Below, one piece after another: positions 10,852 to 20,466 of a stretch of DNA of 64,000 bases. This DNA comes from CAVYWD01 sp963772225 (GTDB lineage Bacteria > Myxococcota > Myxococcia > Myxococcales > UBA5297): assembly GCA_963772225.1 (NCBI GenBank), contig CAVYWD010000003.1, positions 682,001 to 746,000 on the forward strand. The letters are read 5' to 3'. Within the stretch, counting starts at the first letter, position 1. The number at the start of each line of letters is the position of its first letter. The notes beneath the pieces are model-generated. The model searched no databases and was not told the origin of the DNA. It saw only the letters and a program-made list of their open reading frames with translations. The position numbers and the translations under genes were made by a program.

Positions 10852-11834
10852 GCTTCAAGGGCGAGCTGACAAAGGCCGCGGACGGCAAGGTCGAGGAGAG
10901 CGTGGACCTCTCCGGGCGGACCTCCGTGCGCGTCGGCGGCCCGGCCCAGCTCTTCGCCAGCCCCGAGACCGAGAAGGCGCTCGGCGCCGCGCTCGACGTC
11001 TGCGCTCAGCGCGGCGTGCCCTGGGTCGTCTTGGGGGCGGGGACGAACACCATCGCCAGCGACGCCGGCGTCAAGGGCGTCGTGTTCCGGCTCGGCCAGA
11101 CGCTGGCGCCGGAGCGCGTCGAGCTGGAGGGCGAGTCGGCCACCTTCACCCTGAGCGGCGGCGCGCCGATGGCCCGGCTCCTGGCGCTGGCCAAGGCCAA
11201 GGACTGCGTCGGCGCGGAGATCTGGGCCGGCATCCCGGGCACGGTGGGCGGCGGCGTGGCCATGAACGCGGGCACCAGGGCCGGCTCGGCCGAGCACCTC
11301 TGCGAGGAGATCGGCGTCGTCGAGCCCGGGCAGCAGCGCACCCTCACCGCGAGCGGCGTCGGGTTCGCCTACCGCAGCACCTCGTTGCCGAACCGCGCGG
11401 TCATCACCTGGGCGAAGTTCCGACTCCGGGTCGCCGATCGCGCCGAGGTGGAGCGGGTGCGGCGAGCGATGGACGAGGAGCTCGCCCGGCGCCGGAGCAC
11501 GCAGCCTTTGGCCCTGCCGAACTTCGGCTCGGTGTTTCGCAACCCGCCGGGCGACTTCGCCGGGCGTATGGTGCAGGCCTGCGGGCTGCGCGGCCTGCGC
11601 GAGGGCGGCGCGCAGATCTCCGAGCTGCACGCGAACTTCATCGTCAACCGCGGCAAGGCTCGCGCGAGCCAGGTGCTCGCGCTCATGCGAAGGATGCAGG
11701 ACGCGGTGCAGGCGCAGTTCGGCGTGCTGCTGGTGCCTGAGGTGAAGCTTCTGGGCGAGTTCGACCCCGCGCTCCTGCCGCGCGGCATCGAGCTCGTCAA
11801 ACCAGCCCTCCTGACGGTGCCGAAGAAAGTGTAG
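10848..11834 (+). CDS. murB: UDP-N-acetylenolpyruvoylglucosamine reductase MurB
   Basis: MurB is a cytoplasmic FAD enzyme that reduces enolpyruvyl-UDP-GlcNAc to UDP-MurNAc with NADPH. The 328-residue protein has the FAD-binding VLGAGTNTIASDAG and IPGTVGGGVAMNAG segments. It also has the catalytic serine region LPNFGSVFRNPPGDFAG and a late EVKLLGEF carrying the expected glutamate. The short middle region suggests the type II subfamily. The start ATG overlaps the corrected murC stop (ATGA). It ends 49 nt before ddl. Confidence 0.95.
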
Positions 11835-11883
11835 CGGTCAAACCAGGCCGCCTGACGGCCCTGAAGAAGAAGGAACGACGGAC

Positions 11884-12822
11884 ATGGCATTCACCGCTCA
11901 GGAGCTCAAGGCGAAGCGCATCGGCGTGCTGATGGGGGGACTCTCCACCGAGCGCGAGGTGTCGCTGCGCACGGGCAAGGCCTGCGCCGACGCGCTCGAG
12001 AGCAAGGGCTACGTCGTCACCCGTATCGACGTGAAGAAGGATGTAGCGAAGCGGCTCCTGGACGAGCGCGTCGACCTCGCCTTCATCGCGCTCCACGGCC
12101 GCTGGGGCGAGGACGGCTGCATCCAGGGCCTCTTGGAGTCCATGTTCATCCCCTACACCGGCTCGGGCGTGCTCGCCTCGGCGGTGGGCATGGACAAGGT
12201 GTTCGCGAAGCAAGTCTTCACCGCGCGCGGGGTGAAGACCCCAGCTTACGAGGTATTCCAGAATTTCGAGGCTCTTGAGAAGCGCGGCTTCACCCTGCCG
12301 TTCGGCTTCCCGGCGGTGGTCAAGCCCTCGGGCGAAGGGAGCAGCGTCGGGGTGACCATCGCCCGCGACCCCTCGAGCCTCAAGGTGGCGGCACAGGAGG
12401 CGGGCAAGCTCAAGGGCGCCATCCTCATCGAGAAGTACGTCAAGGGCCGCGAGATCCAGGTGGCGGTGCTCGACGACGAGGCGCTGGGCGCCATCGAGGT
12501 CGTCCCAGCGAACGAGTTCTACGACTACAGCGCCAAGTACCAGGCGGGGACGACGAAGTACTTGTTCCCGGCGCCCATCCCGCCCGACCGCGCGCAGGCC
12601 GCCTACGAGGCGGCGGCCTCGGCCCACAAGGCCCTGGGCTGCTCCGGCGCGACCCGGTCGGACCTGATCCTGGAGCCGTCGGGCGAGATCTGGATCCTCG
12701 AGATCAACACGCTGCCCGGAATGACTGCCACCAGCCTCTTGCCCAAGATCGCCGCGGGCAAGGGCCTGGACTTCGCGTCCCTGTGCGAGCGGCTGCTGCT
12801 CTCGGCCGCGCTCAAAGGCTAG
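11884..12822 (+). CDS. ddl: D-alanine--D-alanine ligase
   Basis: This ATP-grasp enzyme makes the D-Ala-D-Ala dipeptide used by MurF. It is a normal 312 residues. Visible markers are GGLSTEREVSLRTG at the N-terminus, HGRWGEDGCIQGLLE, the ATP-grasp VKPSGEGSSVGV, and EINTLPGMTATSLLP near the C-terminus, which carries metal- and substrate-binding residues. A GAAGAAGGAACG purine run precedes the ATG. It lies within the dcw series between murB and ftsQ. Confidence 0.96.
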   Translation: MAFTAQELKAKRIGVLMGGLSTEREVSLRTGKACADALESKGYVVTRIDVKKDVAKRLLDERVDLAFIALHGRWGEDGCIQGLLESMFIPYTGSGVLASAVGMDKVFAKQVFTARGVKTPAYEVFQNFEALEKRGFTLPFGFPAVVKPSGEGSSVGVTIARDPSSLKVAAQEAGKLKGAILIEKYVKGREIQVAVLDDEALGAIEVVPANEFYDYSAKYQAGTTKYLFPAPIPPDRAQAAYEAAASAHKALGCSGATRSDLILEPSGEIWILEINTLPGMTATSLLPKIAAGKGLDFASLCERLLLSAALKG

Positions 12823-12875
12823 CTCCACCCGAAGTGCTCCACCCCTCACCGACGCAGTACCAGGAAGGCGACCTG

Positions 12876-13706
12876 ATGCGAGCCCGAAAGAACCGGAGGC
12901 GTATCGACCAAGCGGCCGTGCGCACGGCCGCGCTCGGGCAGGCCACGCGCGCGGGCAGGGCCCTGGCCGCCGGCGCTGGGCTCCTCTCCGTCTGCGCGCT
13001 CTCGGCCTGGGGCGCGATGGAGGGCCGTCGCTACCTCTTCACGGCGCCGGCGTTCGCGGTGGAGAAGCTCGAGTTCGAGGGCGTGGCGCATGCCGACGAG
13101 GCCGAGCTCGCGCGCCTGTCGGGCATCAACCCCGGCGACAACATCTTCCAGGTCGACGTCTTTGCCGCGGAGCGCGTGCTCGGCTCGCACCCGTGGGTCC
13201 GCCGCGTCTCCATCGAGCGCGAGTACCCGCGCCGGGTGGTGGTGCGGGTCATCGAGCACCAGCCGGCGGCGCTCGCCGACCTGGGCGGGCTCTACTACGT
13301 GAGCGAGTCGGGCAAGGCCTTCAAGAAGCTGGGCCCCGGCGAGCAGGCCGACTTCCCCATCTTGCGCGGCGTCTCGCGCGACGAGTACGCCGCCCACGGC
13401 GAGGAGGTCGAGGCGCTCTTCCGCGAGGCGCTCGACGCCATGGGCCAGTGGCGCGACCTCGGCCTGGAGAAGCGCGCGCCCCTTTCCGAAGTCCTGGTCG
13501 ACCGCCTCGAGGGGCTCACCGCGATGTGCGGCGCCGACGCGACGGCGGTGAAGCTGGGGACGGGCGACTACCGAGAGAAGTTGCAGCGGCTGGACCGGCT
13601 CTTGACCGAGCTCTCGCGCCGAGGGGCGCGGGCCGAGGTCATCCGCCTGGACAACCGGACGCGGCCGGGTTGGGTCGCGGTTCAGATGCAGGGAGGTGGG
13701 CGGTAG
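12876..13706 (+). CDS. ftsQ: Cell division protein FtsQ (POTRA domain)
   Basis: FtsQ is a single-pass inner-membrane protein that links early and late divisome proteins. The 276-residue product has an arginine-rich cytoplasmic N-terminus, one membrane segment at about residues 28-50, and a POTRA domain (VEKLEFEGVAHADEAEL to VIEHQPAA) followed by the FtsQ beta domain. The ATG at 12876 is preferred over earlier in-frame codons because GGAAGG sits just upstream and a basic cytoplasmic tail starts there. It is followed by a 211-nt gap before ftsA, in which no gene is seen. Confidence 0.9.
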   Translation: MRARKNRRRIDQAAVRTAALGQATRAGRALAAGAGLLSVCALSAWGAMEGRRYLFTAPAFAVEKLEFEGVAHADEAELARLSGINPGDNIFQVDVFAAERVLGSHPWVRRVSIEREYPRRVVVRVIEHQPAALADLGGLYYVSESGKAFKKLGPGEQADFPILRGVSRDEYAAHGEEVEALFREALDAMGQWRDLGLEKRAPLSEVLVDRLEGLTAMCGADATAVKLGTGDYREKLQRLDRLLTELSRRGARAEVIRLDNRTRPGWVAVQMQGGGR

Positions 13707-13917
13707 CAGCGTTTGGTGTTCGCGCATGACGCCCTGGCGAGAGCCATGGGGGCAAAGGTGCCCCGAGACGGCGTTGGAACCTGAATCTCAGTGCGAGCGA
13801 GAGCTCCAGGGGACGCGGGACCGGTTGCGTGAACGAGAGATGGCCCGCGAGAGCGGGCGATCCAGGTCGGCTCGGAGATTTTGAGCTCCACCCGAGCCGA
13901 AGGAAGCGAGGGAGCGC

Positions 13918-15147
13918 ATGGGCAAGAAGTCGGGTGAGCTGATCGTCGGTCTCGACATCGGGACGACGAAGATCTGCGCCATCGTGGGGGAGCTGACCGA
14001 AGAAGGCATCGACATCATCGGCATCGGCACGCACCCGTCGAAGGGGCTGCGCAAGGGTGTGGTGGTCAATATCGAGGCGACCGTCGCGTCGATCCGCCGC
14101 GCGATCGAAGAGGCCGAGCTGATGGCCGGCTGCGAGATCACGAACGTCTACACCGGCATCGCCGGCGGCCACATCAAGGGGTTCAACTCGCAGGGCATCG
14201 TGGCGGTGAAGGACAAGGAGGTGCGCGAGGCCGACATCCAGCGCGTCATCGACGCAGCCAAGGCCGTGGCCATCCCGCTCGACCGCGAGGTCATCCACGT
14301 CCTGTCGCAGGAGTTCATCATCGACGACCAGGGCGGCATCCGCGAGCCGTTGGGCATGGCCGGCGTCCGGTTAGAGGCCAAGGTCCACATCGTGACCGGC
14401 GCGGTCTCCAGCGCCCAGAACATCGTCAAGTGCGCCAACCGCACCGGGCTCAACGTTTCGGACATCGTGCTGCAGCCGCTGGCCTCCGCCGAGGCATGCC
14501 TGGGCGAGGAGGAGCGCGACCTGGGCGTCTGTCTGGTGGACATCGGCGGCGGGACGACCGACATCGCCATCTTCTCCGGCGGCGCCATCGTCCATACCGC
14601 GGTGCTGGCGCTGGGCGGCAACAACCTGACGAGCGACATCGCCATCGGGCTGCGCACGCCGGCGCACGAGGCGGAGCGCATCAAGCAGAAGTACGGCTGC
14701 GCCATGGCCTCCATGGTGGACAAGGACGAGCAGATCGAGGTGCCCTCGGTCGGCGGCCGCCAGCCGCGGGTGCTGGGGCGGTCCATCCTCTGCGAGATCC
14801 TGGAGCCGCGGGTGGAGGAGATCTTCCAGCTCGTCCACCGCGAGATCCAGAAGTGCGGCTATGAGGATCTGCTCGCCTCCGGCGTGGTCATCACCGGCGG
14901 CAGCGCGCTCTTGTCCGGCATGGCCGAGCTCGCCGAGGAGGTCATGGGCCTCCAGGTCCGCCGCGGGATGCCCAAGGGCATCGGCGGCCTCGTCGACGTG
15001 GTGAAGAGCCCGATGTACGCGACCGGCGTGGGCCTGGTGCTCTACGGCGCCAAGCACCAGGACTCCAAGCACTTCAAAATCCGGGAAGACAACATCTATC
15101 GAAAAGTCCGCGATCGGATGAAGGGCTGGCTCGAGGAGATTTTCTAA
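13918..15147 (+). CDS. ftsA: Cell division protein FtsA (actin-like Z-ring anchor)
   Basis: FtsA is an actin-family ATPase that tethers FtsZ filaments to the membrane. The 409-residue protein has the phosphate-1 loop VGLDIGTTKICAIVGE, the 1C subdomain, the phosphate-2 loop DIGGGTTDIAIF and the adenosine loop TGGSALLSGM. Its extreme C-terminus (KVRDRMKGWLEEIF) looks like the membrane-targeting amphipathic helix. A GGGAG ribosome-binding site precedes the ATG. The 118-nt gap to ftsZ contains no obvious gene. Confidence 0.96.
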   Translation: MGKKSGELIVGLDIGTTKICAIVGELTEEGIDIIGIGTHPSKGLRKGVVVNIEATVASIRRAIEEAELMAGCEITNVYTGIAGGHIKGFNSQGIVAVKDKEVREADIQRVIDAAKAVAIPLDREVIHVLSQEFIIDDQGGIREPLGMAGVRLEAKVHIVTGAVSSAQNIVKCANRTGLNVSDIVLQPLASAEACLGEEERDLGVCLVDIGGGTTDIAIFSGGAIVHTAVLALGGNNLTSDIAIGLRTPAHEAERIKQKYGCAMASMVDKDEQIEVPSVGGRQPRVLGRSILCEILEPRVEEIFQLVHREIQKCGYEDLLASGVVITGGSALLSGMAELAEEVMGLQVRRGMPKGIGGLVDVVKSPMYATGVGLVLYGAKHQDSKHFKIREDNIYRKVRDRMKGWLEEIF

Positions 15148-15265
15148 TTCTTCGTCTTCGAAGAACCTAAACGTCGACCCCTCTTGGCAATACCAATTCC
15201 CGAAAAAAGGGAGCGGGGCGGCTCGAGAGAGCAAACCAGAAAGCCCCGAGCGCGAGGAGCGTTCC

Positions 15266-16459
<1,194 letters not shown>

Positions 16460-16471
16460 GAGTCGCCGTGG

Positions 16472-16501
16472 CCGGTCCCGCGCTCTTCGGGTCGGGACCG
16501 G
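16472..16501 (+). terminator. GC-rich hairpin after ftsZ, possible terminator
   Basis: CCGGTCCCG (16472-16480) pairs with CGGGACCGG (16493-16501) around a 12-nt loop, 13 nt after the ftsZ stop and between convergent genes. The position fits a transcription end. There is no run of T residues on either strand, so an intrinsic terminator is only a possibility. Confidence 0.45.
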
Positions 16502-16523
16502 TCGGGTTCCCTCGAGCGAGGCC

Positions 16524-16919
16524 TCAGCGCCCCATGAGGCTCGCGAGCAGGCCGTCGGTGCGGGACGCCAGGGCCGAGGTGCGGATCACCAGCACCTCGA
16601 GCTGCTCGAACAGCGCGCGCGCGTCGCGGCCGCCCAGCTCTCCGCTCTCGGAGCCAATCTCGGAGAGCTGCACGAGGAGGTCGGACATTTTGAGCAGGTC
16701 CTGGTAGGCGGCGAGGAGGTCGCGGCCCGCGCGGGCGCCCTGCCGGGTGAAGAGCGTGCCCGTGGAGAAGAGCTTGCCAAGCGTTCGTTTGTTGTCCGCC
16801 AGCATGGCCTGCACGCGCGCGCGCCACGCGCGAACGCGCCGGCGCGACCGCTCCCGTCCGAGGTCGATGACCCTCTCGACGGGCGCCGGTCGCTTCGGGC
16901 TTCGCGGGGCGCGTGTCAC
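16524..16919 (-). CDS. Small helical protein of unknown function
   Basis: I do not recognise this 131-residue product. It has a basic N-terminus (MTRAPRSPKRPAP) and an arginine-rich stretch. The rest is hydrophilic and heptad-like (LLAAYQDLLKMSDLLVQLSEI), and is probably alpha-helical. It reads on the strand opposite ftsZ and converges with it. The GTG start at 16919 is the first reasonable codon, but there is no strong ribosome-binding site. An internal ATG about 50 codons later is an alternative. The low complexity of the N-terminal third limits confidence; the C-terminal 90 residues look like real coding sequence. Confidence 0.55.
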   Translation of the reverse strand: MTRAPRSPKRPAPVERVIDLGRERSRRRVRAWRARVQAMLADNKRTLGKLFSTGTLFTRQGARAGRDLLAAYQDLLKMSDLLVQLSEIGSESGELGGRDARALFEQLEVLVIRTSALASRTDGLLASLMGR

Positions 16920-17147
16920 GAGAGAGATCGTAGGCAGCCGGGGAGCGCGGGTCAACGCGACTTCTCCAGGGTGGGCGCTTGACAATCGCCCGAGCGCGGC
17001 GCACCGCACTGGGCCGGCGACCGGCTCAAGGCGCTGGAGACGCGCCTCCGGAGCGCCGCGGGAGACACAGGCGGTGAGAAAGGCAAGGCCGATGGTGAGC
17101 GAGCCGACGCACGGGGTGGCCGCGGGCGACGCGCGGGAGGTGCTCGA

Positions 17148-17933
17148 TTGAGCGCCCAGCGCGAGGTGCGGGACCCGGCGCTCCACGTCGAGGACCGCGA
17201 GCGGGTGCGCCTGCTCACCCTCGAAAATGCGGCGCGGCGCAACGCGCTGGACCCGACGCTGCTCGCGCGCTTGCGCGAGGAGCTGGGCCGCGCGGGGGCC
17301 GACGGCGTGCGGTGCGTGGTCCTCCGAGGGCACGGCGAGAAGGCGTTCTGCTCCGGCTACGACATCGAGAAGCTGGGGCCGGGGACGAACGCCGACGCCG
17401 AGGTCGAGGAGACCATGGCGGCCGTCGAGCGCTGCGGCCCTCCGGTCATCGCGTTCGTGAACGGCGCGGCCTTCGGCGCGGGTTGCGAGCTCGCGTGCGC
17501 GTGCGACCTCCGCGTGGCGAGCGAGGGCGCGCAGCTGTGCACGCCGCCGGCGCGCCTGGGCATCGTCTACGGCACGCGGGGGATCTCGCGGGTGATGGCG
17601 CTGGCGGGTTCCGCGCGGGCCAAGCAGATGTTCTTCACCGGCGCCCCGGTGAGCGCGCAGGTCGCGCTGCAGTGGGGCCTGGTCGACCGCGTCCTGCCGG
17701 CCGAGGAGGCCTTCGCCGACGCGCTGGCGCTGGCGCACAGCATCGCCGCCAACGCGCCGCTCGCGGTGCAGGGGATGAAAAAGGTCTTCGTGGTTCTCAA
17801 CCGCCCGGGAATCTCGTCGGAGGATGAGGCGGAGCTCGCCCGCCTTCGTCGGCAGGCCTTCGACAGCGCCGACGCTCGCGAAGGGCGCGCCGCGTTCCTC
17901 GAGAAGCGCTCGGCCAGGTTCGAGGGGCGCTAA
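17148..17933 (+). CDS. Enoyl-CoA hydratase/isomerase family protein
   Basis: This crotonase-fold protein of 261 residues probably acts on an acyl-CoA in fatty-acid or related metabolism. The exact substrate cannot be told. The oxyanion-hole segments are visible as FCSGYDIEKL and NGAAFGAGCELACACD. The acidic residues usual in hydratases are not clearly both in place, so isomerase or another crotonase activity is possible. A TTG start is used, overlapping the stop of a short frame (ending near 17151) that may be a remnant or leader peptide. It converges with the response regulator downstream. The 228 nt upstream of it hold no convincing gene. Confidence 0.8.
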   Translation: MSAQREVRDPALHVEDRERVRLLTLENAARRNALDPTLLARLREELGRAGADGVRCVVLRGHGEKAFCSGYDIEKLGPGTNADAEVEETMAAVERCGPPVIAFVNGAAFGAGCELACACDLRVASEGAQLCTPPARLGIVYGTRGISRVMALAGSARAKQMFFTGAPVSAQVALQWGLVDRVLPAEEAFADALALAHSIAANAPLAVQGMKKVFVVLNRPGISSEDEAELARLRRQAFDSADAREGRAAFLEKRSARFEGR

Positions 17934-17998
17934 AAAGGCGGGGCATCGGCCGCGAGGCGCCGCCCCTTGGGCGCAAGGGGCCGAGCCGCCGGCGAACG

Positions 17999-18592
17999 TC
18001 AGTGGTCGCCGAACAGCTGGCTCATCCTCATGTTCAGAGCATTGGCGATTCGAAAGAGCGAGGAGATGGACGCCGACGATTCGGCCCGCTCGATCTGCGA
18101 GAGCAGGGACACCGAGAGCCCCGTGCGGCGCGCCATCTGCTTGAGGGTGAGGTCTTTGGCCTTGCGCGCGTCGCGGATGGCTTGGCCCAGCGCCTGGTGA
18201 ACCGCCGTCTCGGGGTCGGTGGTCAGCCCCTTGCGCGCCAGCGCCGAGCGCACCGTGCCCAGGAACGACTCCGGGTCGAACGGCTTGCGCACGTAGTCGG
18301 ACGCCTGGTTCTTCAGCGAGGCGACAGCGGTGTCGACGTTCGGGTACGCGGTGGAGACGATGACCGCGATGTCGGTGTCGATCTTGCGGATCTGCTCCAG
18401 GACCTCCGTGCCGCTCATCTGAGGCATCATCATGTCCAGGATGACCAGGTGGTACTCGCGGGCTCGCAGCTCCTCGACGACGCGCGTCGGGTCGCTCAGG
18501 CACTCCACCTCGAACCCCTCGCGGGAGAGCAGCACCCTGAGGTAGTCGAGCAGGTCCTGCTCGTCGTCGACGACGAGCACGCGGATCTTCAT
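17999..18592 (-). CDS. Response regulator with C-terminal XRE-type helix-turn-helix domain
   Basis: The 197-residue protein has a receiver domain (residues 1-120) with the acidic pair D9/D10, phospho-acceptor D53 in VILDMMMPQMSG and the conserved lysine in RKPFDP. A C-terminal XRE-like domain (about 130-195) contains LKQMARRTGLSVSLLSQIE, a clear helix-turn-helix. The pairing suggests a phosphorylation-controlled DNA-binding regulator. No partner histidine kinase is adjacent. The ATG at 18592 begins the receiver domain; a longer upstream reading adds 42 residues without family similarity. It lies downstream of the FHA gene on the same strand. Confidence 0.85.
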   Translation of the reverse strand: MKIRVLVVDDEQDLLDYLRVLLSREGFEVECLSDPTRVVEELRAREYHLVILDMMMPQMSGTEVLEQIRKIDTDIAVIVSTAYPNVDTAVASLKNQASDYVRKPFDPESFLGTVRSALARKGLTTDPETAVHQALGQAIRDARKAKDLTLKQMARRTGLSVSLLSQIERAESSASISSLFRIANALNMRMSQLFGDH

Positions 18593-18730
18593 CCATGGGC
18601 GAGGGCGACTTTCCTCGTCGGGCTGGGCGATTTCGCACCCGGAGCTCGTGTCATCCGGCACGACCATGGCCAGTAGACCTCCCAGATAGGTCGATGTGAA
18701 CAGGGCTCCACCCACCACGGGCCCTGTGTC

Positions 18731-20368
18731 TCAGGGACGGTCGGTGTTGCTCTCGCGCGCGTCGGGCTTGGGGCCGTCCACCGGCTCGGGTGCGCGGAGC
18801 CGGTATTCCCGGGCGTTGGTCAAGGCGATCTCGGCCTTGGGGCTGTCGGGGAAATGGTCCGCGAAGAATTGGAACTCGAGAGCGGCCTCCGCGTGCTGGC
18901 CCACTTTGGCCAGGGTGACGGCGAGGTCGAAGCGCGCGACCTCGAGGTCCGGGTCGCCGCGGACCGCGCTTCGGAAGAACGGGACGGCCTCCTTGAACTT
19001 CCCCAGCTTCTTGAGGCTCTCGGCCTGCTCGAAGTCGCGCGAGGCGGCCTCCTTCGCGGCCTGGGCTCGGGCGGCGACAGGAGTGCGGCGGGAGCCGCCC
19101 TCGGGCTTGCCCGCCGCGGCCGGAGACTTCGCAGGCCCCTCTGAGAAGGAGCCGCGGCCGGGCGGTGGGGTTTCGGCGCGTCGCCCGACCTCGGGAGAGG
19201 ACTTCGCCTCATCCTCTTCCGGAGGCGCGGCGGGCTCCGCGGCAGGAGCCGGCGGCGCGGCCTCAGCGGGCGGCGCCTCCACGACCGATTCGGAGCTCGC
19301 CGGCGCGACGGGTGTGGAACGGCGGTGCATCTTGAAGTAGATGGCCACGAGCAGGGCCGCCAGGATGACCAACCCGATGGCGATGAGGTACGGCACCTTG
19401 CTGGAGGCCTGAGGCTCGAGAGGAGACAGCTCGGTCTCCGCCGGAGTCGGCTCCTCGCCCGGCGCGAGGAAGGAGAACCGGAGGTGCCCGAGCTCCAGGG
19501 TGTCGCCGTAGTGCAGCAGGGCATCCTCGCAGGGCTCGCCGTTGATCTTGATGCCGCTGACCGAGTGGAGGTCGAAGGCCCGCCAGTCGCTGCCGTCGCG
19601 CACCAGCCGGCAGTGGTTCTGGGAGACGCTCCGGTGGTCGATGGCGATGTCGTTGTCGTTGGTGCGGCCGATGGTGAGGTCGCTACGAATGCAGGCGTAC
19701 TCGCGGCCGGCCAGCTCCGAGGTGGTCAGGATGAGCCGAGGCGCGTCTTCGACGGCTATTTCCTCGACCTCGAGGGCGGAGGGCGCCGCCGGCCGGCTCG
19801 CCGGAATGGCGCCGTTGGACGAGCGTCGGCGCTGTGTCTCCGGGCTCCGAGGCGCCGCCGGCTGCTCGTCTTCGTGGTCCCGCTCATCGGGTCGCCCCCG
19901 CACCGGGTCGACGGGCGTGTCGGGCGGGGCCGAGCGCAGGCGCGCGACCTGGGCCGGGGTCGGGCGCCGAAGCGGAGGCGTGGGCGTCAGGTCGGGGGCG
20001 TCCAGAGACTCGGGCAGCGACGAGAGCGCGGTCTCGGCCAGAGCGGCGCTCTCGTCGGCGCGCGGCTGGGCCTTCTCGTTTCCTTCGATGGCGAGGTCGT
20101 AGTCGCCGATCTGGACGAGGTCGCCCTCCTTGACTTCGTAGGAGCCGTCGATGCGATCGCCGTTGACCTTGATGCCGTTGTACGAGTTGAGGTCCTCGAT
20201 GAGCACTTGCCCGAGGCGCCGCGTGAGCTTGGCGTGGTGGCGAGAGACGTTGCGCTCGGTCAGGCGGATGGTATTTCCCTCCTGCCGGCCAATGGTGATC
20301 TCCACTTCGTCGCGGACGATGGGGACGACCGTCTTGCGGCCCTCGTCGTCCTCGATGATCAGCTTCAT
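18731..20368 (-). CDS. Double FHA-domain membrane protein with TPR-like C-terminus
   Basis: The 545-residue protein has two forkhead-associated domains, phosphothreonine-binding modules. One is at about residues 1-95 (GRQEGNTIRL, SRHHAKL, NSYNGIKVNG) and the other at about 215-310 (GRTNDNDIAI, QNHCRL, SGIKING). A Pro-rich linker separates them. One membrane helix (about 345-365) follows, then an acidic low-complexity stretch and a C-terminal TPR-like region. It probably reads Ser/Thr-kinase signals at the membrane, which are common in myxobacteria. It is transcribed divergently from the rhomboid gene, with a 98-nt shared upstream region, and in the same direction as the response regulator. 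Confidence 0.85.
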   Translation of the reverse strand: MKLIIEDDEGRKTVVPIVRDEVEITIGRQEGNTIRLTERNVSRHHAKLTRRLGQVLIEDLNSYNGIKVNGDRIDGSYEVKEGDLVQIGDYDLAIEGNEKAQPRADESAALAETALSSLPESLDAPDLTPTPPLRRPTPAQVARLRSAPPDTPVDPVRGRPDERDHEDEQPAAPRSPETQRRRSSNGAIPASRPAAPSALEVEEIAVEDAPRLILTTSELAGREYACIRSDLTIGRTNDNDIAIDHRSVSQNHCRLVRDGSDWRAFDLHSVSGIKINGEPCEDALLHYGDTLELGHLRFSFLAPGEEPTPAETELSPLEPQASSKVPYLIAIGLVILAALLVAIYFKMHRRSTPVAPASSESVVEAPPAEAAPPAPAAEPAAPPEEDEAKSSPEVGRRAETPPPGRGSFSEGPAKSPAAAGKPEGGSRRTPVAARAQAAKEAASRDFEQAESLKKLGKFKEAVPFFRSAVRGDPDLEVARFDLAVTLAKVGQHAEAALEFQFFADHFPDSPKAEIALTNAREYRLRAPEPVDGPKPDARESNTDRP

Positions 20369-20466
20369 CAGGCCTCCGCCCAGCTGTTGAATCTATAGCA
20401 CGCGGCCTTTTAAGCTATCAAGCGAAGCTGGACGCAAGGTGCCATCATATCAAAGGAATTTGACAA

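Noticed and set aside
16979..16984. TTGACA as a promoter for the enoyl-CoA hydratase gene
   Set aside because: The -35-like hexamer has no acceptable -10 at 16-18 nt.
18593..18718. Longer N-terminus for the response regulator
   Set aside because: The 42 extra residues lack similarity to receiver domains, and the ATG at 18592 begins a complete receiver fold.
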